Part shown: piece by piece, positions 55,780 through 61,183 of the stretch
Position numbering within the stretch: position 1 is the first letter of the stretch
Layout of the letters: the number at the start of each line of letters is the position of its first letter
NCBI GenBank assembly: GCA_002714185.1
Contig: PAWM01000001.1
Location: 6,478-67,660 of the forward strand
Reading direction: 5' to 3'
Source of the DNA: Flavobacteriales bacterium
GTDB taxonomy: Bacteria; Bacteroidota; Bacteroidia; Flavobacteriales; TMED113
Length of the DNA: 61,183 bases
Program-made: the position numbers and the translations under genes
Notes under the pieces: model-generated
Seen by the model: only the letters and a program-made list of their open reading frames with translations
Databases searched by the model: none
Told to the model about the DNA's origin: nothing

Positions 55780-58700
55780 ATGTCAGAAGAATTAAAAGCT
55801 AATAACTACACGAAAAAAGGAAGCTCATTTGGAGTATATGAATCCTACACCATTGGAGCGACAAATTTTAATGAACTAAAGAAATACAAAATAGTCCCAA
55901 ATAAGGATTACAAAGGATATGGCAAGCGTAAACCTGATGGCGTCATAGCAGATAGAAGAAATAAGGATGATATAAGGGTAATAGCAATCGTTGAATACAA
56001 AGATCCAAGTGACTTTGACTCTGAAGAAAAAAAATCGAAGGCGTTCAGACAATGTAACAATTATTGTCAGGTAGTTGGGGCTGAATTTGGAATAGTAACC
56101 GATACACGAGAATACTTCTATATCAACCCGAACATAAATGAAGACCTAGCAACAGAAACCTATGAAGATGATTTTGGAACAAAGAGGTCTTACTCCTTAA
56201 TTCAAAATGAGGACGGTTATAACTTAAGCCACAACCTAGTAAAAGACCTTTCTGACCTTACAGAAGTCAACAAAAGTTTAGCTCTATTCGATAGGCTTTT
56301 AAAAGAAATCGATTCTGGCAACACTAAATTAATTGTTGAAAGAAAGCTTAATCCAAACAATCTAGCTAAAAATGTATGGCAGTCTATTTGGTTAGCCAGT
56401 GGTGAAAATCCAGACCTCTGTCTATCCACATTTGTGGAAATCTTCATTTTTAGATATCTGAGTGATTTAAAAATATTGGACAAAAACAATGACGGTGTTC
56501 CCATTGATTTTGAATCTGTAAAAAATTCAGGTAAAGACGTTTGCTTAAAGTACTATTTCAACAATGTAAGGGGGCACATAAAAGCTCTCTTTCCAGAAAG
56601 TAGTCATGACAACACTTCCATAATTAATGGCTTCATTCTTGACTCAAGAATTAAAGAACATAATCATCTGTTCTTCAATATTTTGACAAGCTTCTCCAAT
56701 TTCTTGACCAATGAAAAGGATGAAGAAATTAAACTAGTAAATATTGACCCAGAATTTAAATCTAGGCTTTATGAGGATTTCCTTAAACGAAGTATCAGTC
56801 AAAAAAACTGGGGGCAGTACTTCACTCCTCGAAATGTGGTTAAAGCTATTATCGAAGTGTCAGGTATTGAAAAACTAGGAAATGATGCTGTAGTTGGGGA
56901 CCCAGCTTGTGGAGTTGGAGGCTTTTTATTGGAGCCTCTGTTAACTAAAATTACAAACTCGTTTTCAGTTAAAGCAGGGAAACTAGCTTCTTCAGTTCAA
57001 TTTAGGGGTGAGGATAGAGACCCTAAAGTCATCATAATGGCAAAAGCTAATATGATTATTTATCTATCTGAAATTCTTAGGGACAACCCTACCCTAACCA
57101 AGAATTTTGCAACTACGATCAATGAGGTTTTTAAATCTTTCCACACATCAATTTTGGGTTCTTTATCAACAACTAAAAAAGACCTTTATGATTTAGTAAT
57201 GACCAACCCTCCTTATGTAACTAAAGGAATAGTCAATTATAAAGAAGCAATAAAAAATGATGGGGACTTAAAAGACTACTATTACGTCAATGGAATGGGA
57301 GTTGAATGCTTTTTTATTGAAAAGATAATTAACGAACTAAAACCAAATGGAAAAGCCTTTATTGTCATACCAGATGGACTACTAAATCGAGTAAATGACC
57401 ACAAAATCAGAGAGTTCATTAAAAAGCATTGCATTATTGATGGAATCATTTCTCTACCAATTGGTACTTTTTACTCAACTCAAAAGAAAACATACATCTT
57501 AGCCATAACAAAAAAATCTTCCAAAGATATTCAGCAACAAGACAAAGTTTTTGGCTATGTCGTCACAACTATTGGAGAGTCACTTGACGTATATAGAACA
57601 CCAATTGCTGATAACGACTTGAAGGATTTCGTTAGACAATTCAAGTATTTCAATCTTGATAAAAAACTATTTGAACCATTATCTATAAACTGTAAAACCT
57701 TCGATATCGAAAAATTTGATCCAAAAACTAATTGGTGTATCGATAGATTTTGGGACAAACAATCAAAGATTGATTTAGGAATTGAAGAAGAGATTAACAT
57801 TGTTGACATAGACGAATACCACAATCAGGTTAGCCGTGTCACTGGTGAAATACAAGAACTAAACAAAGCTTTAGGTAAGGTAGATAAGGCAATTGCATCC
57901 TTAAGCCCAGAAACACAATCGTTTACTTTACAAGACCTTTTTTACCTAAGACAAGGTGACGCTTACTATACCCTAAAACGAATTAAGGAGAATGCATGGG
58001 AAGGGAACATCCCTGTTTATTCATCTAACACAAAGAATGATGGGGTATTAGCTCACATATTAAAAGACGAAATAAAACTTAAGGACAGATTTTATGATTA
58101 CTCGTTAACTTGGGCTATTGACGGTATGGCAGGACAATTGTTCTTGAGAAATGAAGAAAACAGGTCAAACCTCAAAGAAGATAAGTACCTATTTACAGTT
58201 AATAACCATTGTGGGGTTATTATTCCTAAGGAGAAAGTTGATTTTTTCTACAGCAGTTTCTTTTCTCAAAGGGAAAACAAAAATTACCGTGATCAATTTT
58301 TGAATGAACTAGAGATTGGATTTAAAAGCATAAAGAAAAAAGAGGATATCGAAGAAAGAGATAAGTCTTTTTTGAAGTTTTACAACTCGCTCGTCTACGA
58401 TTGCCCCAACAATAAAACAGAGCTTGAATCCTTTAAAGGATTAAAAATCAAGGAAGATTTAGTTGACGATAGTGAGAATTTAATACTTGCCAAAAACTCA
58501 AAGCTTAATAAGGAGAATATTGAAATAATTTTAAAATCAGGCATAAAATCAGTCATTTTAAATCCAATCCAAGGGTCAAAAAAAGATGATCTAAACAGTG
58601 TTCTAGTAAATTTCAAGAAACATATTAAGTACTTAACTGAAGAGTCGTCAAAAATATTCTTCAAAGAAATTTTACCGTTAGTAGTCAAGTATTATTCAAA

Positions 58701-58962
58701 TCGCATTGAAATTGACCTCAGGTATGTTATGAAGAATGTACAACCCCTGTTCTTTCAGAGAACTCGTGCATATGGAAACAAGAAGCTTGGAACTAACCAA
58801 ATAGTGGATATTGAAATTGCCATACCAATTGACGATGAAAAGAATTTTGACTTGGTAACAATGGAGAAGATTTCCAAAGAACAAGACAAGCTTTCAAACA
58901 TTAAAAACGAGATAATTATGAAATACAGTGAACTTGGAGAAATGGAAGTTGTCATCCAATAA
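55780..58962 (+). CDS. fused restriction-modification enzyme (type IIG / N6-adenine methylase)
   Basis: 1060 residues. N-terminal PD-(D/E)xK-like nuclease (~20-120; PDG at 52-54 and EYK at 72-74), helical linker, N6-methylase with GQYFTPR (345-351), SAM motif DPACGVGGF (374-382) and catalytic NPPY (476-479), then an HsdS-like target domain from ~714. That domain is interrupted by ~130 residues (~830-960) before it resumes with RIEIDLRYVMKN and GTNQIVDIEIAIPI. One polypeptide could thus recognise, methylate and cut. GC and codon use differ visibly from neighbours, pointing to recent acquisition. Co-transcribed with the XRE controller. Confidence 0.88.
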   Translation: MSEELKANNYTKKGSSFGVYESYTIGATNFNELKKYKIVPNKDYKGYGKRKPDGVIADRRNKDDIRVIAIVEYKDPSDFDSEEKKSKAFRQCNNYCQVVGAEFGIVTDTREYFYINPNINEDLATETYEDDFGTKRSYSLIQNEDGYNLSHNLVKDLSDLTEVNKSLALFDRLLKEIDSGNTKLIVERKLNPNNLAKNVWQSIWLASGENPDLCLSTFVEIFIFRYLSDLKILDKNNDGVPIDFESVKNSGKDVCLKYYFNNVRGHIKALFPESSHDNTSIINGFILDSRIKEHNHLFFNILTSFSNFLTNEKDEEIKLVNIDPEFKSRLYEDFLKRSISQKNWGQYFTPRNVVKAIIEVSGIEKLGNDAVVGDPACGVGGFLLEPLLTKITNSFSVKAGKLASSVQFRGEDRDPKVIIMAKANMIIYLSEILRDNPTLTKNFATTINEVFKSFHTSILGSLSTTKKDLYDLVMTNPPYVTKGIVNYKEAIKNDGDLKDYYYVNGMGVECFFIEKIINELKPNGKAFIVIPDGLLNRVNDHKIREFIKKHCIIDGIISLPIGTFYSTQKKTYILAITKKSSKDIQQQDKVFGYVVTTIGESLDVYRTPIADNDLKDFVRQFKYFNLDKKLFEPLSINCKTFDIEKFDPKTNWCIDRFWDKQSKIDLGIEEEINIVDIDEYHNQVSRVTGEIQELNKALGKVDKAIASLSPETQSFTLQDLFYLRQGDAYYTLKRIKENAWEGNIPVYSSNTKNDGVLAHILKDEIKLKDRFYDYSLTWAIDGMAGQLFLRNEENRSNLKEDKYLFTVNNHCGVIIPKEKVDFFYSSFFSQRENKNYRDQFLNELEIGFKSIKKKEDIEERDKSFLKFYNSLVYDCPNNKTELESFKGLKIKEDLVDDSENLILAKNSKLNKENIEIILKSGIKSVILNPIQGSKKDDLNSVLVNFKKHIKYLTEESSKIFFKEILPLVVKYYSNRIEIDLRYVMKNVQPLFFQRTRAYGNKKLGTNQIVDIEIAIPIDDEKNFDLVTMEKISKEQDKLSNIKNEIIMKYSELGEMEVVIQ

Positions 58963-59046
58963 GTTCAAGCACATTGCAATCCTCGTCCCTGCGGTTGCAA
59001 AGAGCTTTCACGCCAATGCGGACGAAATGAAAAGAGAAACAAAAAC

Positions 59047-59109
59047 GGGGCACAACAACACCTATACGCAATGCCCTTCGGGACACTGCGTATAGCCAAA
59101 CCGTTTACA
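59047..59109. other. attC-like recombination hairpin
   Basis: GGGGCACAAC (59047-59056) begins and CCGTTTACA (59101-59109) ends a ~60-base element. Inside, CTATACGCA (59062-59070) pairs with TGCGTATAG (59087-59095) and a CCC-TTC-GGG tip follows, with single mismatches and a bulge, giving AAC/GTT-bounded imperfect hairpin as in integron attC sites. The RRRY part of GTTRRRY is not matched and no integrase is in the window. Confidence 0.5.
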
Positions 59110-59125
59110 CAAGCTCTGCAAAGCG

Positions 59126-59148
59126 CCAACCGCACAGTCAAGCACATT
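59126..59148. repeat. cassette leader repeat, right copy
   Basis: CCAACCGCACAGTCAAGCACATT, matching 55423-55444 with one insertion and one substitution; it precedes the XRE remnant as the left copy precedes the intact XRE gene. Confidence 0.75.
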
Positions 59149-59210
59149 ACGCGTTAACGGTAATTTTTGTACGCATTTAGTAAGTATTTTTAAAATTGTT
59201 AAGTACATTA

Positions 59211-59386
59211 GTGAACGGAATTTAACTAATCTGATTGGCTGAACAGCTTGGAAAGAGTTATAATATGGTAAACTCTTATGCTAAAACAGAAGACAACCAA
59301 GTTTGGAGGACTTATACAAGATTGCGGAAATCTTAAATGTAGAAGTCAAAGAATTATTAATTGAAAGAACAGAGCTAAATAAATGA
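59211..59386 (+). pseudogene. decayed XRE controller gene
   Basis: Nucleotide-level relative of the intact XRE gene at 55590: GTGAACGGAATT at the start, then after a deletion and frameshifts GKSYNMVNSYA and QPSLEDLYKIAEILNVEVKELL are readable in different frames, followed by TGA overlapping the next ATG. At least two frameshifts and an early stop. Start given at the GTG homologous to the intact ATG. Confidence 0.82.
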
Positions 59387-59466
59387 TAACAAAACAAGCA
59401 TTAGGAAGTACGCTTTTTGGAATGGCTGACATTCTACGTGACAAAGTAGAAGATTATAAAGCCTAA
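59383..59466 (+). pseudogene. hsdM: truncated hsdM (type I methylase) N-terminus
   Basis: Only 27 residues remain: LGSTLFGMADILRDKVEDYKA then stop. This is the N-terminal helix of HsdM (family pattern LW.AAD.LRG...YK). It overlaps the XRE remnant by ATGA, so the ancestral cassette was XRE-hsdM. From here to 59623 no other gene is seen, only short repeats. Confidence 0.72.
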
Positions 59467-59521
59467 ATACTTTCACTACTATTTTTCAAACGTCTATCAA
59501 AGGATTGTTATTCAGTAAGAC

Positions 59522-59541
59522 AAAAAGTTCGAAATAAGAAC
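59522..59541. repeat. short direct repeat left of the caspase gene
   Basis: AAAAAGTTCGAAATAAGAAC; 18 of 20 bases recur at 60865-60884 (start of R3). Together they bracket the voltage-sensor/caspase gene and may be its insertion borders. Confidence 0.6.
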
Positions 59542-59543
59542 AC

Positions 59544-59557
59544 TTAGGTCCACCAAA
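59544..59557. repeat. short direct repeat, right copy
   Basis: TTAGGTCCACCAAA, matching 55296-55309 at 13 of 14 positions. Confidence 0.6.
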
Positions 59558-59623
59558 AACAAAACCAATCATGAAGTAGATTTACATATATTATATAATA
59601 ATTATATTTGAATAAATTGTTTA

Positions 59624-60838
59624 ATGAAAAAACTACTTTCCAATTTAATTAATGAAAACCATAAAATTGGTTTTCTTTTCGATTTATTAATTCAATTTCT
59701 AATAATACTTTCTATCCTACTTTTTATACTAGACACTTTCTTTTATGAATATTTAAAAAATTATATTAGCCTATATCAAAATTTAGAGTATCTCATACTA
59801 AGTGTTTTTACTTTAGAATACCTTCTACGTACGATGCATGGTAAATGGAAGTATATATTTAGTTTTTATGGTATTGTTGACTTATTATCTTTTCTTCCAT
59901 TTTATATTTTACATTGGCTAATAAATATAGTAGGGTATAATATTGTAGGATTAAATACTATAAAAACACTAAAATTAATAAGAATACTAAAATTTTTTGA
60001 ACATAAAAAATCAAGATACACACTGATAATAACTAATATAATATTATTAATATTCATAATTACAATTAGTAGCTTGACAATAAATAAACCTATAAATCAT
60101 ATTACCTATGTAGCTTTAGAGGATGAACATTTAAAAGAAATCATGCATCAAAAAAAGATTGCATTAGTCATTGGAAATAATGATTACAACTACTTAACTT
60201 CTCTTAAGAATGCAATTAATGATGCAGAATTAATAGATAATACATTGAAAGAGATAGGTTTTAAAACAATTCTTAATAGAAATATTTCATCTGCTCAAGA
60301 GTTCAATAATGTTCTTAGAGATTTTGTTAAACAAGCAGAAAAATATGATATACGATTAATATATTATGCGGGACATGCCATACAACAAGAGGATGAAAAC
60401 TATCTTATCCCTACATCATATCAATCAGCAGAAGGTGATTGTATAAATGATGATTTTAATTTATATGGAATAAAAAGGATTCTAAAAGCATATAGTAAGA
60501 ATGCTAATGGAGCTAATATCTTGATTTTAGATGCCTGCAGGACCAACCCATGCTTAGACAGATCACTAGGAAGCAATCAAGGATTAGTAAGAAGCAATCC
60601 TCCTAAAGGATCATTCTTTGCATATTCAACTGATTTTGGAGAAACAGCATCAGATGGTGTAGGAGAACACAGTGAATATACAAAAGCTCTAGCTAAACAC
60701 TTACAAGTTCCAAATATTAGATTAGGAGATTTATTTCAAAATATAAGAATTGATTTGAACAATAATAATATTACTCAAATGCCTGTTGAAGAAAACAAAT
60801 TAACTAATTATGTTATTTTAAATATAGATGTAAAATAA
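59624..60838 (+). CDS. voltage-sensor-like membrane domain fused to caspase-like protease
   Basis: 404 residues. N-terminal membrane part resembles an ion-channel voltage sensor: S1 (~17-42), S2 (~54-70, VFTLEYLLR with Glu65), S3 (~78-99, Asp86, Pro92), S4 (~110-124) with a basic residue every third position (K114, K117, R120, K123), then one more helix (~132-153). There is no pore helix or selectivity filter. Residues ~177-400 are a caspase/C14 domain: KKIALVIGNNDY, catalytic His251 in YYAGHA and Cys305 in LDACRTNP, and GSFFAYSTDFGETASDG. The protease faces the cytoplasm if S1-S4 insert as in channels. -7 box TATATTTG at 59603-59610. In a defence island, an abortive-infection effector triggered by depolarisation is the leading guess. 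Confidence 0.85.
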   Translation: MKKLLSNLINENHKIGFLFDLLIQFLIILSILLFILDTFFYEYLKNYISLYQNLEYLILSVFTLEYLLRTMHGKWKYIFSFYGIVDLLSFLPFYILHWLINIVGYNIVGLNTIKTLKLIRILKFFEHKKSRYTLIITNIILLIFIITISSLTINKPINHITYVALEDEHLKEIMHQKKIALVIGNNDYNYLTSLKNAINDAELIDNTLKEIGFKTILNRNISSAQEFNNVLRDFVKQAEKYDIRLIYYAGHAIQQEDENYLIPTSYQSAEGDCINDDFNLYGIKRILKAYSKNANGANILILDACRTNPCLDRSLGSNQGLVRSNPPKGSFFAYSTDFGETASDGVGEHSEYTKALAKHLQVPNIRLGDLFQNIRIDLNNNNITQMPVEENKLTNYVILNIDVK

Positions 60839-60864
60839 AATTATTTTACTAAATAGACTCATAA

Positions 60865-61036
60865 AAAAGTTCAAAATAAGGACCGAGAGTAGCAGTAAAT
60901 GAACCCCCACCCTATTTAACTGATTACAGCAGTTTTACAAAATTAATTTTGCTCCGCTTTTTGCGCCGTTTATCAACTCGTTATATCTAAATATAAAAAT
61001 TAATATATTAACAGATGAAATTTATTTTAAAGTAAA
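60865..61036. repeat. island repeat R3
   Basis: Third full copy, nearly the same as R2. It contains the palindrome CAAAATTAATTTTG and AACTG/CAGTT hairpin. It ends three bases before the phoU stop codon and thus marks the right end of the island. Confidence 0.88.
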
Positions 61037-61039
61037 TGA

Positions 61040-61183
61040 TTACGAACTTAATTTATGTTTATTTTGATGTTTAATAACATCCGCATTAACTGAAAAAACT
61101 ATTTCTTCAGCAATATTTTTGATGTGATCACCAGCTCTTTCTAGTTTTTTTATTAAACCTAATAATCTAAATCCAGCTTTAAT
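61040..61183 (-). CDS. phoU: PhoU-family phosphate regulator (C-terminal end only)
   Basis: The last 47 codons of a minus-strand gene that continues beyond the window. LERAGDHIKNIAEEIVFSV is the conserved PhoU motif (ERxGDHxxNIAE) that binds metal. PhoU controls phosphate uptake through Pst/PhoR. Stop codon TAA at 61042-61040. Confidence 0.85.
   Translation of the reverse strand: MKAGFRLLGLIKKLERAGDHIKNIAEEIVFSVNADVIKHQNKHKLSS

Noticed and set aside
56217-58955. Long antisense reading frames within the fused methylase gene
   Set aside because: They mirror the coding frame and have no start signals or family similarity.
53031-61036. Reading the ~150-bp repeats as CRISPR or insertion sequence ends
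   Set aside because: Only three widely spaced copies, far longer than CRISPR repeats, no terminal inverted repeats and no transposase in the window.

Overview
The window reads as a chromosomal stretch of a very AT-rich Bacteroidota bacterium, most likely a marine member of the Flavobacteriales. Evidence for this: TonB-dependent receptors with an N-terminal carboxypeptidase-like domain, several secreted proteins sharing a type IX secretion (T9SS) C-terminal signal, menaquinone methyltransferase MenG/UbiE, and repeated TAnnTTTG promoter -7 boxes just upstream of genes (for example 16380-16387, 31924-31931, 36264-36271, 55553-55560, 59603-59610). No rRNA, tRNA, CRISPR array or intact insertion sequence was recognised. 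Region 1 (89-11940) is largely about metals. It holds a His-rich DUF4856 lipoprotein and a cupredoxin-fasciclin protein, then a CarH/LitR-like B12 photoreceptor regulator with a cluster of TGTATA-type boxes in its divergent promoter. Next comes a minus-strand run fur/zur - TonB receptor - Cys/His lipoprotein - ABC ATPase - two DUF3526-type permeases, with a MerC-like membrane protein and a beta-barrel protein carrying a Cys/His loop on the other strand. A palindrome with core GCAACATTGTTGC overlaps the fur start codon. The same 13-base core, inside a 25-base perfect palindrome, sits in front of a COG0523 zinc-chaperone GTPase at 31.9 kb, so the regulator is probably Zur and both loci one zinc regulon. 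Region 2 (12009-27849) is mostly housekeeping and stress genes: PhzF-like, MenG, zincless Fpg/Nei glycosylase, SDRs, BipA/TypA, YqhA, UV endonuclease UvdE, HlyIII, fatty acid desaturase, sirtuin, CNNM transporter, and two T9SS-exported proteins, one with a thyroglobulin type-1 domain. Region 3 (27917-36198) is a second metal locus: HMA-MauE protein, TonB receptor with CxxC in its plug, BtuF-like binding protein, then the Zur-boxed COG0523 gene, an M3 peptidase and a HupE/UreJ protein. Region 4 (36293-52995) holds DEAD helicase, DUF2237, SelO, prolyl oligopeptidase, ABC-F, the SPFH/NfeD pair, a DUF2779 nuclease and further exported enzymes. Region 5 (53031-61036) is a defence island between an exported nuclease gene and phoU, built from modules separated by three copies of a ~150-bp direct repeat. 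Module A is a BglII-like endonuclease convergent with a cytosine-5 methyltransferase. Module B begins with a 61-residue XRE controller and a 1060-residue fused restriction-methylase of visibly higher GC. It is bounded by complementary 10-base core sites and a ~60-bp attC-like hairpin, as in an integron cassette, and is followed by a decayed second XRE-hsdM cassette. Module B ends with the most striking gene of the window: a 404-residue protein fusing a voltage-sensor-like membrane domain (S1-S4 with a basic residue every third position in S4, plus one more helix but no pore) to a caspase-like protease with an intact His/Cys pair. This is a candidate, apparently undescribed membrane-potential-gated protease effector.
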